Positions 37,478 to 49,833 of a stretch of DNA of 55,627 nt are shown piece by piece (positions within the stretch are counted from its first letter, which is position 1; each line of letters begins with the position of its first letter). The position numbers and the translations under genes are program-made. Where the stretch lies: the NCBI GenBank assembly GCA_001970855.1, contig LSSN01000180.1:1-55627 (forward strand), written 5' to 3'. The notes beneath the pieces were generated by a model, which worked only from the letters and a program-made list of their open reading frames with translations, had not been told where the DNA came from and made no database searches. This DNA is from Smittium culicis. Lineage: Eukaryota; Kickxellomycota; Harpellomycetes; Harpellales; Legeriomycetaceae.

Positions 37478-37489
37478 GGGGGGGGGGGG
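37478..37489 (+). repeat. Run of 12 G
   Basis: Homopolymer of 12 G in a strongly AT-rich context, 478 bp downstream of the stop codon of the F-box gene. Its length may be a sequencing error. Confidence 0.95.
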
Positions 37490-37966
37490 TAAATTTGGTT
37501 AGCTATACCAAACTAATATCAACTAACTTCAAATTAAATTGAGTTTCCAGAATCCTTTTATAAACGTATAACTTTATTTTATAAAAACTAATAACTAGTA
37601 ACTTGAAGTGCACTATTCTTTTATATTGTTTATAATCATCAGTCATTAATTTGAATTGCACTATTTGTATAAAAAATGTAAAAATAATCATGTTTCTATA
37701 TCAATTGCAACACAAAAATGTTACACAATGTACCTCTTAAATATACAAAATGCTGTATTTTTAAAATATATAAATTTTTTCTTGAGTTCGACTTTTACCG
37801 AATTTAGAGTATTTAAAAATTAAAATTTATATTAAATATGTTTTTTGATTTATTTGAATTCAAAATAAACTGAAATTTGATCAAAAATGCAAAAATTTCT
37901 AGACCCACTAAATTTTGTTAATCTAGGGGGAAAAAAATTGATATCATGGAGGTGGGGTATGTCTCT

Positions 37967-39679
37967 TTAGCAAAAAGACCTTCTACGTAAATACAGATTA
38001 GGAACTGAATTGAGTTGTTCAGCATATTTTCTTTTAATTTCACTGTAGTATACTGTAAAACTTTCGAAACTATGAGAAAATGGTATAATTTCTGCCAGTC
38101 TTTCAAACGAACTGCTCGTGGAACAATAGATTAATAGCTTCTTAAGTCTAACACTATCAAACCTAATGTTGTCGAGAATAAACCCAGAATCAGTTTGAAG
38201 CTCGTTGTGGTCCTCGTAAATCTTTGCATTCTTCAAGGATACTTCAAAAACAATAAGACTTTTCATCTTATTTAATATTATAGCAATAGATTTTGCACTG
38301 AAGTAAGCATCTTTGATCGAAAATCTGCGAAGGTCAGTACTGGCCCAGTTCTTATAGTCATAATAAGTTAATAGACCATCGTTAATCTTTATCGGCTTTT
38401 TGCTTGTAAAACATCCTGTTGATATCTCTATATTTGTGATTTTGCTCAGCTTTGATAGTAACGAGTTCAATCCATAGCTTGTAAACTCCAAAAACTCGTA
38501 GCTATGGCTCCCGTTTGCTACAATTGTTAAGCTAGTTAAATTAGGACAATTTAAAGATATTTCACTTGCCAATTTATCGTTAATTGTTGGCAGAACTAGC
38601 CTCTTTAAGCTATCAAACTTTTTTTTGAACATCATATCAAAAAACTTTCCGTCATGAGGAAAAATTGCACAGCTCAGCCCAAACTCTTCAAGATTCGGAA
38701 AACTTTGTGAATTTACTCTTAATACATATTCAGAGTCTATTGGTAGCATATCACTAAAGTCTAAGCTGACTACTTGGTTTTGTGCTGTTTTTGTTAGAGT
38801 TTTGGTCTCTATTCCTTGAGTCTGAAACCAAACCGATCTTTCAGATACCTCGGACTTTTTAACAGCTACGGTATTAGGCTCAAAAGTAGAATTGCTCACA
38901 TTCAGAGTCTTGATTTTTTTATTATTTGATAGCTTTTCAAACATATCGTCTGATAAATTGATATTTTCAATCTTCAAATTCGTTAAATTAGAAAGACCTG
39001 TTGTTGGTTTCTTGTCATCGTACGCTTCGTAAGAGCTAAATAGCTGCGAAAAGCTTAATCTTGAATCAAAAGTGCCTACAAGCTTCAGGTTTTCTAACTT
39101 TGGATGCTTTTTTGCCATCCATAAGTGTAAACCTGTTATATTTCCTGCGTTCATGATAGTCATGCTCTTTATTTTTGGAAAAGATCCGCTAATTATATTC
39201 AAGCAATTAGACATGAACAGTTTATCTTGCTGTGCATCAATTATCACCGTATGAATAGAAGGCCACTCAAGCCCAATAAATTCATAGAGAGATATCAGGA
39301 TATCCTTTTCTCTGATAAAAGATGGGCTTCTACGTTGGCCATTGTAATTATTCTCAATATCGAGATCAAGATTGGATAATCCATTATCTTTGATCATTTT
39401 GTGAATTTTTAAATTGGTTAATTTTAGTACTTTTATTTGGTCTCTATACTTTTCATTAGTTCCTCTTAGTGCTGTAAGGCTCTTGAACGGTAAAGTAATT
39501 TCGTTGAATAATATTGGTGTTACTATGTAGTTCCACCTTTTTGACAGCCTTGCCATTTCCATCAACGTTCTTTTGTTGCTCATATTTTCGTTTTCAACTC
39601 TTATATCAGAGCTTTCGTTTTCGATTGGCCTCAGCGTAAGACATATTTCTCTGATTATATCAATTGATAGTTTATCCAT
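37967..39679 (-). CDS. F-box/leucine-rich-repeat-like protein
   Basis: Probably an SCF ubiquitin-ligase substrate adaptor. One exon of 570 residues. Residues 1-70 have F-box-like spacing: DKLSIDIIREICLTL, then ARLSKRWNYIVTPILFNEITL. The rest shows irregular leucine-rich repeats: FPKIKSMTIMN, HPKLENLKLVG, LSNLTNLKIENINLS, NKKIKTLNVSNS, FPNLEEFGLS, CPNLTSLTIV. This F-box plus LRR layout is common in fungal F-box proteins, but the F-box itself is divergent, so the call is by pattern rather than by a firm signature. Neighbouring DNA is gene-poor on both sides. It lies in the same orientation as PMT and MDM12. Confidence 0.72.
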   Translation of the reverse strand: MDKLSIDIIREICLTLRPIENESSDIRVENENMSNKRTLMEMARLSKRWNYIVTPILFNEITLPFKSLTALRGTNEKYRDQIKVLKLTNLKIHKMIKDNGLSNLDLDIENNYNGQRRSPSFIREKDILISLYEFIGLEWPSIHTVIIDAQQDKLFMSNCLNIISGSFPKIKSMTIMNAGNITGLHLWMAKKHPKLENLKLVGTFDSRLSFSQLFSSYEAYDDKKPTTGLSNLTNLKIENINLSDDMFEKLSNNKKIKTLNVSNSTFEPNTVAVKKSEVSERSVWFQTQGIETKTLTKTAQNQVVSLDFSDMLPIDSEYVLRVNSQSFPNLEEFGLSCAIFPHDGKFFDMMFKKKFDSLKRLVLPTINDKLASEISLNCPNLTSLTIVANGSHSYEFLEFTSYGLNSLLSKLSKITNIEISTGCFTSKKPIKINDGLLTYYDYKNWASTDLRRFSIKDAYFSAKSIAIILNKMKSLIVFEVSLKNAKIYEDHNELQTDSGFILDNIRFDSVRLKKLLIYCSTSSSFERLAEIIPFSHSFESFTVYYSEIKRKYAEQLNSVPNLYLRRRSFC

Positions 39680-40853
39680 CGTAAGTTGCTATTTATATGT
39701 TAATAAATCAGCTTTGTGGTATTTATTATGCTCTGCGCGCTAAATAAACTATCTAAGCCTTATTGGTGTTATCAAATTAGGATTTCTTTTATTTTTCTGA
39801 CCTGGATATGATATTAGATGAGATATTCAGTATTTATAAGTTATCCTTTCCCGGAGTGCTCCTGTCAAAATGAATTATTTCGAATAAGTTTAAGAAAATA
39901 GTATTTAACGAGTCAAATTTTTACTTTGCTAAAAGTTATAAATCGAATATTCTTTTTATTTATATGAAATACTAAATTAGCGATGAAAATTAAGTGAATT
40001 ATTGTGATGCAGAATGGATGTAAAAGGGAAAGATCAAAAACTAAAAAGATAAATAAATAAAGTCTTAGGAATTGATCTATATTGTAATGGTTTTAAGTTA
40101 AAAGTAAAAAATTTTGGGTAATAAATGGAATGAAAGAATGTTTCCGGATACCAGCTATATATTCCTTATTTTAACTTTTAATTCTTAGATTCTCTAGAAG
40201 CAAATGTTTCAAACAGTTCAATGATGTTATATTATAAATTTAAATAAAACAAGAAATATAGGTAACCCATATTACTAAGAATACTTGAACTAAGCTCGGT
40301 TGCTCATTAGAATAATCAATTTCAGTACAAGTTTTATCTGCTTTCTTGCAGCCATTTGAACTAGAATTCTACCAGCAAATAAACGGTAAATGTAAAATTC
40401 CCGTATTGGCTAATACTGTTCCATTTTCAAATTTGATATTATTAATTATGGTAAATATTTTACAAATGTATACCCACTAAATTACATGAGGCTACAGTCA
40501 AATTATACTCTTATAGTTCAGATTTAATATCAACTTTCTCATGAACCTTAAAATAATTTTACTCGTTGTATATCTTATTCGTTAAATCACTCTTATGGTT
40601 TACGATAATTTCGTTTTTTAGAATGTCTATGTGATACATAGCCACTTATTGGATAGATTAGCTCGCAATCGGTGAAAATTCTGTGTAGTAGATTATTCGT
40701 CACTTTTTCACTGTGTTAGTAGGTCATATACTCGCACCTTCGAGCATGATTACCTGAAAGAACAAAAAATGACACCACTAGGAATTTTATTTCAAACTTC
40801 TGTTTTATGAAAATGGCTTTATTTTAGAACGGTAATATGATATGGGAGATTCT

Positions 40854-41048
40854 TTTACCCTTTCACAGGCATTAGACTATATTTTTTCTACGCAATATTT
40901 CCAACCATGTTGAATGGTAATACTTTAGCTTCGAGGCTTTTGAAACATTGGTATAATTTATATTAACAATAAACATTAAATTTGCTTTTAAATCCAAACT
41001 AACCATAAATTTGATTTTTTAATATTGTGTTGGACGGGAAAAGGCTAA
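40854..41048 (+). mobile_element. MITE copy C
   Basis: Starts TTTACCCTTTCACAGGCATTAG and ends TTGGACGGGAAAAGGCTAA. Shares CGAGGCTTTTGAAA, ATTGGTATAAT, ATTTGCTTTTAAATC and TTGATTTTTTAA with the other copies. It sits 22 bp from copy D in inverted orientation. Confidence 0.8.
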
Positions 41049-41070
41049 ACCGCACCAGGTTGCTTCCTTC

Positions 41071-41261
41071 TAGACCCTTTCCTGTCACACTCTAAAAAAA
41101 TCAATTTTACGGTTAGTTTGTGATTTTAAGCAAATTTATTATTTGCTGTCTATTTAAAATACACCAATGATTCTTAAAGCCTCGGAATTAAAGTATTTTA
41201 ATTCAAAGCTGTTGGTTATATTTTGATATCAAAAACACTATCCTGAGCGTGAAAGGGTTAA
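41071..41261 (-). mobile_element. MITE copy D
   Basis: On the minus strand it starts TTAACCCTTTCACGCTC and ends GACAGGAAAGGGTCTA, with CCGAGGCTTTAAGAA and AATAAATTTGCTTAAAATC inside. With copy C it makes a near-palindrome about 400 bp long. Confidence 0.8.
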
Positions 41262-41404
41262 TAAGGGCTGATACTTTTTATTTTTGCCAGCCAATGGAAA
41301 TGGCGAAAAGAAGTTAAATTTTCGCAAGAAATGCCCGTAAATTGGGCATAGTGTAATTTGATATTATTATTTATAATGAATTTAATGGTGATTATTTGTA
41401 TATA

Positions 41405-41600
41405 ATAACCCTTTCGCTGGCGGTAGACTATTTTTGACCTAATAAATATAGCCAACTATATTCAACTATTATACTTTATTTCCGAGGCCTTAAGAAATAT
41501 TGGTATATTATAAAATAACAACAAAAATAAACTTGCTTATAAATCATGAACGAATCAAAAAATTGATTTTTTTAAAGAGTGTTGGACGGAAAAGGGTTAA
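41405..41600 (+). mobile_element. MITE copy B (best-preserved ends)
   Basis: Starts TAACCCTTTCGCTGGCGG and ends TTGGACGGAAAAGGGTTAA, so the terminal CCCTTT/AAAGGG inverted repeat is intact and TAA/TTAA flanks it. Internal landmarks are TATAGCCAACTATATT, CCGAGGCCTTAAGAAAT and ACTTGCTTATAAATC. Confidence 0.85.
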
Positions 41601-41891
41601 TGTAAATTTTTATTTAAATTTGTTTTATTATATCTATCAATTTTTATAAATTTATATTTACTTATTAAAAATTTTTTTTCTGCCCAGTTTTACCCAGAAA
41701 AATTTCTAGTATGAAATATTTTTCTTGGCAACCATTTATGGTGTTCTGAAATACAAAGCTCAAACACATTTCAGTCTATTTTTTTTCTTTAATTTAATCA
41801 TTTTAATTGAGCGTAATTATTGCTATTTATATCAGCTTTAATGATTAAAAAATATATATCTGGAGAATAAAATAGATGAAGCAAAAAATTA

Positions 41892-41990
41892 AACCTTGAA
41901 CCAATGCCCAGTGGGTATGAAGCTGCTAGAGCTGAGGGAGCGGGGAGATCGATTGAAAATTTATTTTTTAATATTTTTTTAACTTTTTAA
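41892..41990 (+). mobile_element. LINE 3'-end relic, plus orientation
   Basis: Open frame reads LEPMPSGYEAARAEGAGRS, then IEN and a T-rich end, with a stop at 41988-41990. It is the same tail peptide as the LINE fragments at 9.3 and 54.3 kb. GC content stands out against the surroundings. Confidence 0.75.
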
Positions 41991-42129
41991 ATATTATTTA
42001 TTGGTTTTTTGTAACCTTTATTTATATATTATAATTCTAAAAAAAAATAAAAATAAAAATAAAAAAAGCAAAAAAGTGATCTAATTTTGGTTGACTATTT
42101 TTGGCCTTCTGTACAGGAATTCCCATTTT

Positions 42130-42155
42130 TTATCTACCGCCCGCTAAAGGGTTAA
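42130..42155 (-). mobile_element. MITE terminal fragment E
   Basis: On the minus strand TTAACCCTTTAGCGGGCGG followed by TAGA matches the left end of copy B. Beyond that the match is lost, so it is a terminal fragment or a related element with another body. Confidence 0.5.
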
Positions 42156-45100
42156 AAAAGTAAATTTATTGATTCACTTATGACTAATTTCTTATTTATA
42201 ATTTGACCCTATTCATAAATAAACCAATAATTATTATCACTTTGGAATTATATATTTTTACTGAATGCAGTAGGCTATATGTTGTAGGCCAAAAACAGCA
42301 TACCTTTCGGGAAATGTATAAGTAGCACCCTTATAATCAAGGAATGACTGCGGAGGGTGTGAGTAATTTTAATTTGATTAAATCTAATTTTTCCATTACA
42401 AAGATTTATTCTAATTAATAAAAATATATGCTCATAAAACTCGATAATGAATTCTGGAAAATAGTAAAATTTGAAAATAGTATGATATAAACACGCAGTA
42501 AATAATTTATCTACATATTAGGATAAATTTTGAAGGGTAGATTAATATCGAAAAAAATATTTGGACTCACTGATTAAAACTACAAATCATTATAATTCAT
42601 CTTTTCAAAAATTAAAAAAATAAAATAATAGTCTTGGATTTTTTTTAAAATAAGTATACATAATAATCCTAAAAAAAATGTAGAATAAATGAAAGTTTTT
42701 GATATGAAAAAATTATAAAATGAATACAGTTGTATATTACATGAAAATTATTCAATTGAATTGAACGAAGAGATTGAGAATTAATTTTCAATTTTAAGCT
42801 TTAAAACTTCATAAGTTGCCTAAGGCTGGATTATAATATTATAATCTATTCAAAACTATGAAAAATATAATATGAAATTTATATCTATTCATTTGTGAGA
42901 TAATATAAAAATTCGGAAATTTATGAAATTATAAAGATGGATTTTCTGATAAGAAACAAATATATGATATTATAATATATTGATTAAAAAATGAAAAGCC
43001 AATAATTGGTAATTAAATTAATAGCATATAAAATATCAAAAATTTAATCAACTTTATAGATTAACTGACTAAAACTTCAACTAGCTTAAATGTTGAAAAA
43101 AATTACAAAAATGAAAAAAAAAAAGCTTTAAATATTTCGATATTTATCAAACGCAAGCTACGCTTCCGATAATTCAATTAAATATAAATAATATAAATTT
43201 AATAAAATAATTTCAGGAAATTAAAAGTAACTCAAATTAAAAGGAAAAACTAACATAACATAGAAAATAATAATGGGGCCATATAAAATAAGAAAATATA
43301 ATAATTTTTGTGGATTGGTATAAAATTAATTGGCTTGCCTCTAAAAATTAAAATATTATGGAATCTATTTTAAAGCATCTGTATAATAACAGAAAAAATA
43401 GTGGTGATTAAAACCCAAAAAATATTCCTTTCATTCAAATACGCAAGAGTGAGATAGAAACACTGATAAATATTTTATATAGTTGATATAAAAATCGTAA
43501 ATACTCGAAAATAGTATAAAATTTTAATGAAAAAATATGAATTTATATACCTAAAAATCGTAATAATCTCGATTTTATACAAGTTTTAGAAGGATTCGAT
43601 ATAAATTTCTCCCTACCTCGAAAAAAAAAAATAAAAACGACTTTTCCTTATGGGAAATACACAGATTGAGAGCTGAAAATTACATATCTAATAAATATTC
43701 AAGATGAATCAATATGCTCAGTATATTAGAATTAATATAATAGAGAAAATTATAGACCTTTTCAAAATCAAGCTATAAATAAATTTGAAAATATCCGGCT
43801 CAAAATTAAATCTCTCTGATTTTAATTTGAGCCAGGTGTCATTGGAAACAAAAATAGAATTATTTTCATTGATTAAATATATCAATCTAATGGATAAAAA
43901 TATAATTAACCTATTTATATTAAACAGCATCAAATTCACTAGAATTTACATTTTAATTTTTAATTTTTAATTTACATATCTGTATATACATTAGCACTGA
44001 AATTCATTAAAAAAAAATATGAAAGGCCAAATTTGCTATATTATTGATATTGAACATGCAAAATTTAATTATCATATTTAAAAATTCCTTTAAAAAACTA
44101 AAATATTAAATAAAATGACAAAAAATACATTTTATAAATATGAAATGTAGTGTTAGCATTTATATTGCATTGAAATCTTTTTAATACATAATGGTACTCT
44201 ACCTGCATAAAAAAATTATAGATTCATTAATGCATTAAATTTTTATAATCAATATGCTTATAGGTATAAAAAGTAAAAAAGGGTCAATTTCAAGCAAACC
44301 TAGAAAAATTTAGGGTAATTTTCAATCTGATGCAGCATCTTCTACGTGAAAATTGAAGTGAGCAAAAATCAAAAGACCCGTATGATACAACTATAATATC
44401 TATGTCAGAATTGACTGATTAAAATGATTTCGCAGAGAACATAATCATTTTTAAATACATTTCATTGATCCGCAGCTAAAAGATTAAAAGAACAAGATTG
44501 AAATTATTTCTTTCCATAAATCTAAACCTACGAAATAAAATCTGCTCAATTGAATAATACGGCAAAAAGCTAGCTAAATGTAAATGAATTTACTTTGTGT
44601 ATAACAAAGAAAAATTCGACACAAGCTACTATATTATTGAATATTAAATACAACCTATAATTCGATGAAATCTTATTATCAAAAATACTAAGGATACGGA
44701 AAATATTTTTTCTGATGTTCTAGGTGTTTATGTATCAATAATACCTCAATTATAGATCAAATGATTATAGAATACTTCCAGACTGTTTTGGACCTATCAA
44801 GAATGCCAATCCAACTAATCAACGTGGATACTAAGCTGTTGAAGAATCAAGAGGCGTTTTTGCCTTCAAATCGAAGAATTCAGCTGCGGAAATTCAACAT
44901 AACCACTCCTTTCAAAAGAAACAGAGAAATAACATCCCAAATTTCATGAAAATTTCTACATTTCTGAAGCTCCAGAATTAAAGTTATCACCAAAAACGAA
45001 GAAAAAATAATTTATATATGTGTGTGTGCACAGCCGTATTCAAATTTTTATTTAGTGGCTGCTACACCTGACAGTGGTCTGTTATGATAATTATAGAATC

Positions 45101-47447
45101 TTTCCTCTTAGGCGCCATATAATTATATGCAAGTTTTCTAGATCCGAAATAACCTAAAATAGATAGGTCCTAAAAATAGTGGAAATTGAATTCAAAATCC
45201 ACTTTAAAAATTCTTACGCTCTGAATTCGAAAATATTTCAAAATATATGCTTTTCTATCGTGACGCCCTCGACACTGTGAATACTCTAATTATGTATTTT
45301 ACTCAAAATTCTCACTGAAAGCTCAGTAATTTTAACTACCGTATATTTCTTTAAGCTTGAAACGCTTCAATAGAACGTTATCTCTCGATGTATATAGGAT
45401 TTTTATAGAGACTTTTCTTATACCGCTAAAAAAATTCAAAAACGTAATTACATGACTCGGATTAATATTTCTGCAGACCTATATTTTATATCCTGAAAAA
45501 TGCTGTAAGACTCGGATCATTTATGTACTTGATAACTTTCAGCAATTTATAGTTTCACCATTCTTATAGAAACTGATTTTCAGAATATAATACTATGAAA
45601 TGTTTAAAAAAAAATGAACCTATAAAATTCTCTTCCAGAAATCACAGAAATGGAATTTTAAACAAAATCAAGTTATACATAAATAAGATTAGTTGCGGGA
45701 TTATTTCGGTAATCAGAATTATAGAGTGTCACATAATTATTAAAACTTATAAAATCCAAGAAATTATTAAAAAAAATTATATATTAAAATCTAGAATTTG
45801 TAATATCACTTTCTTTCAATCCAGAAAAAAATGTTATTTTTGTGTCTAGTTTAACTATTAATAGATTAGAAATAAATAATTACTTTTATTAATACCCCAG
45901 TTTAAAAGTTAATTTGATTTCATCGTTATTCAAAAAACGTATCTTTTCCTCGGCTATTATTAAAAAGTTCTACATTATAATAATTACCGAGTACAATAGT
46001 CAAAAGTTCTGGAAAAAATATATATAAATATATAGCTACCTGCTCTACGTAAAATCGGGTTTTCATTAGGCCTAAAAACCTATAATAAATAAGCTTAGTG
46101 ACATCTAAAACAAGTTATTAATTAATTTACGTATAATTAATACTATTTAGAACACCACTTTTAGAAAAGGAAAACTCATATTTCTACAATATTTTAGCCT
46201 GTTTCAAGAAATTTTGCCAATAAAATTGTCAAAAATACCGGAGATATAAGAACTGGTATCATATATCTGCTTGATTACCAATACTTTTACTCATGCAATC
46301 AATGTGCCATAGGTACATTATCCATCTAAATCTATAGTTGGCTCAGGGCCCAGAAGAAATGATGTTTTTCAACATAAAAATTTTAGACTCAAAACATGAT
46401 ATATGGGATCCATTAATCAGACCTATTTTCATCATTTTAAAAAAATATTTTATAAACCTTAATTAATCTCGATTGTGGAAAAATCAAAAATAAATCATTT
46501 TTAACTTGTGTTTTCTGACTAAAGTGAATTAATTAATTAATCATCCCTTCATCAAGTTATATCTCTCTGAAATTTGAGGAAATTCAGTGTGAACCGCAAA
46601 AGATAATTATAGTTGCCAAATTTTGATATCGTCATTTATTTCCAAGTTTTTATAGATATATCGGTGAAACATTCTTTATCTCCTTCAAGACAAAATATTT
46701 ACCCAACTTCAAAAGTGCAAATTTTTGACTCCCAAGAAAAAATAATGCTGCTTGGTGGTGTGAGGAATCAGCAGCGTATCATCAAGTATCAATCAATTTC
46801 AGGAATCAAAATTGTGATTATCTTTTCCTAATTTTTATCGAGTTTAGACCCTATTAGTTTACTAAATGTTACCTAATTATTAACTGAATAGCCTCGGATA
46901 GTGTCACTTTCACTATACTTTCCCGCAACCTGTAAAAAAATTGGAGAGATAAAAAAGTAAAAAAATCATAAAAATTCAGTAATCCAATAATACAAAACAG
47001 AGCTGATGGTACCATTTTCTATTCCTGAATCGCCATAAAATACTCACCTAATAAGAATTTTTTTAATAATATTTGACCATACATCATTAAAGCAATTTTT
47101 TAAGCTGTCCATATAAATTAAGCCATTAATGAATAAAAAAGTATGATTATTAGGAGCATTAAGATTCCTATGAGCATAAAAAAACACCATATTGATAAAG
47201 AGAGAAAAAAATTTAAGAAATACATTATATCAAATTGTTCATAATTTCGTTAAAATAAATTCAAATCGGTCGATATTTAGCAATTATACATAGTGTAGAC
47301 ATGGTACAGGGTAGAATGGTTTCGAAGACTATTCTACCGAGAAGAAATAGTGCTGGTTTTTGACAAGATTTTTCTCCTTAAACTGGATTTTTTTATTGCA
47401 GAAAAATCACCCAGAATTTTACGAATATTTTCGAATTAAATTTCTTC

Positions 47448-47448
<1 letters not shown>

Positions 47449-47544
<96 letters not shown>
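47449..47544. repeat. (ATT)n microsatellite, 32 units
   Basis: Perfect trinucleotide tract. On the minus strand it reads (AAT)n and lies just past the 3' end of the LINE relic at 47.7-48.3 kb, so it may be that element's tail. Confidence 0.97.
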
Positions 47545-47739
47545 TGTCTTTAGTTTTTAGTTAGCCTTTATTATGATTTATACAAATTATTACTTATGCA
47601 AAAAGTATAAATAGTCATTATTTTACCCAGTTTTCTCATTCCATATCAGACAACAAATGTCTTCCATCTTAATAATAGAATCTATAGTAATACCTGGCTA
47701 ACCGTTTTTCTTGTTTATAACTCTTTAATTCTCTGTTAT

Positions 47740-48345
47740 CTTGACATTCCTGAATCCATCGATGCCTTCATCAATGCCTTAATGAGCTCGACGATCCATG
47801 TTTTTGATGCTAGTAATTTGTAGCATGCACTCTCACAGGCTGTGCTGATACTCATGAACACATAGTTTAATCCTAGTTCGTCCCTGATGCGCTCCATGGC
47901 AGCAGATATACCGAAATTGGAAACTATTCAATTTGCCTTGTCGATTTTATACTGTATGAGCTTGCACCTGGCTTCGCTCATGCCAAATGTCTGACCACAA
48001 TAGCATCCAATCGGAATCAGAACCGAATTGATGAACATAATTTTTAGTGCTTTCTGCACATCAGTCTGTCCTAGAAGTTTTAGATAGCGTATACAGCATT
48101 CCTGACCCTGTTCCTTTTGTTTTTGATCATCCCAAATACATCCCACTTGCTATTCACAATATAGCCCAAGTAAGTGTACTGGACTGTGGAGTTGAATTTT
48201 TGGCCCTGCAGGATCATATCAGCGGTCAAATTCCCGCTTATTGTCATTATAACACACTTGGAGACATTCATAGTAATTTACTAAATGTCCGAACATACAT
48301 ATGTAGCGTTCAGAGCAATTTCTAGATCAGCTAATAAATCGAAAA
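47740..48345 (-). pseudogene. Non-LTR retrotransposon (LINE) reverse-transcriptase C-terminal relic
   Basis: Minus-strand translation, with frame changes and stops, gives MNVSKCVIMTISGN, then LQGQKFNSTVQYTYLGYIV, a gap, IMFINSVLIPIGCYCGQTFG, SEARCKLIQYKIDKAN, RIRDELGLNYVFMSISTA and KTWIVELIKALMKAS. N-x-S-K-C...YTYLG...SVLIP is the typical thumb-side region after the catalytic core of LINE-type reverse transcriptases. The catalytic core itself is absent. The same C-terminal block occurs at 55.1 kb. Dead, 5'-truncated copy. Confidence 0.85.
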
Positions 48346-49833
48346 AGCCTAAAATTTGAATAACTGCTAGTTTAAAATTTTTATTACTATCTTCAAGGTG
48401 GAAAAGTTTATTTTTATAATAAATTATAGTATAGCTGGTTTTTATTAACAATGGCGTTTATCAATTTAAGTGTACTAGAAAAAATAAAATTTATAGCGAG
48501 TGAATAGTAAATAATTATATAATACTTATTATTTATCATGATATATTATGGCTTTATACTTTCTACTATTTTTCAAATAACGATTTATTTTCACATGAGC
48601 CGTCTTAAATTTTAATAACGGAGCTCTATAATTGCAATCTTTTTTTTAATATTTTAGATAATCAAAGTATATATTTTTATTTCTTTCAAAAACTTCAACT
48701 AAATTTTAGATAACTTTTCATCGCTCTGATAACTTTAAATTAACTTTAAATTAACTTTGCATTTCATAACTACTATAAATATTATAAGTAGCCATACTTT
48801 TATAATATTAGTTTTTGTTTCAGACATATAGACTGTAAACCGGTAGAGGAAATTATTAATATGAGAATATTATTTTGTATATTACTTGCACCAACTTGAC
48901 TATTTTTTTAATTTATTTTATCGTATAGCTATTTTGGCAATAAAATTGCACGAATAAATAAAAGATAAATAATAACCTTTTATATCCATATAAGCCTTAA
49001 TATTCCCAATAATTAATATTGCTATAAATCAGCTTTATTATTTCGAAACTTTTTACTTTTAATAGTTGAAATCGGTTATAATAAAATAAAATAATTGCTT
49101 ATAAAGTTATGGAATTAGTTATAGTTCAAAAAATAGTATTTAAAATACGTATTTAACGCGTAATCAACTATTAACTTCTCTGAGCGTTTCTGTTAAACGA
49201 AAAAACGAGAATTTAATTATTAAGTCGTTTTAGATGAGTTTTGATAATCTAATAATAGTATGTGTAGTATTTATTATATATTGAGATAATTTCTGATTCT
49301 TATTTGGTTCGTATTCGTGTTTAGAAAAAATATAAAAATTTCAGCTATATTAATGAAACATATAGTTAATGACTTTTCATTTATTAAAGTATTGTGATAT
49401 TAAAATTATTGGACAATGTTTTATTTTTTGAATAGGAAAAATATAAAATTTTCTATTAATTTATATGTTTTATACGCTTAGACTTCCTATTAGTGTATTA
49501 TCAATAACAATAACAATAACAATAATAATATCTAGATTTTTTTAAAACCATAACCAAAACTTATAATAATATTTTAAATAATATATCGTCTATATACGAA
49601 ACTTATTATAATGTTATCTAGGAAAGATTTTGCTATTGTTGCTTAGACGAATATTGTTAACTCTGTTTAAACCATTTTCTAAGAAATAAAAAAATTATTT
49701 AAAGATAAAAAACTTCCATTCAAAATATTATATAAAAAAACATATATATTATCTATAAGTTGATTATCTATAAGTTGATTATCAATAGCAACATACACCT
49801 AAAAACTAATCGTCTTCAATTTATTAATTCACG

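Larger units (their letters stand above)
34472..37966. other. Intergenic region upstream of PMT
   Basis: About 3.5 kb. The part nearest the PMT start (34472-34660) is purine-rich (GA-rich on the plus strand), so pyrimidine-rich in the gene's sense, consistent with a strong promoter. A worn MITE lies at 36161-36350 and a 12-G run at 37478. No supportable gene otherwise. Confidence 0.5.
39680..49833. other. AT-rich region with mobile-element relics
   Basis: About 10 kb without an intact gene. 40.8-42.2 kb is a cluster of MITE copies and a LINE tail. 42.2-47.3 kb is very AT-rich; short open stretches at 44761-44949, 45595-45849 and 46613-46831 have no recognisable domain and I do not call them genes. 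47.4-48.35 kb holds an ATT tract and a LINE reverse-transcriptase relic. 48.4-49.8 kb is plain AT-rich, with a 15-bp tandem duplication at about 49750-49782 just upstream of the first cysteine-rich gene. Confidence 0.55.

Noticed and set aside
45595..45849. Small gene of 84 codons
   Set aside because: Composition and residue use match the AT-rich background (Ile/Lys/Asn) and there is no signal, domain or paralogue.
47360..47560. Poly-leucine protein
   Set aside because: It is a translation of the ATT microsatellite; no homologue or codon evidence.
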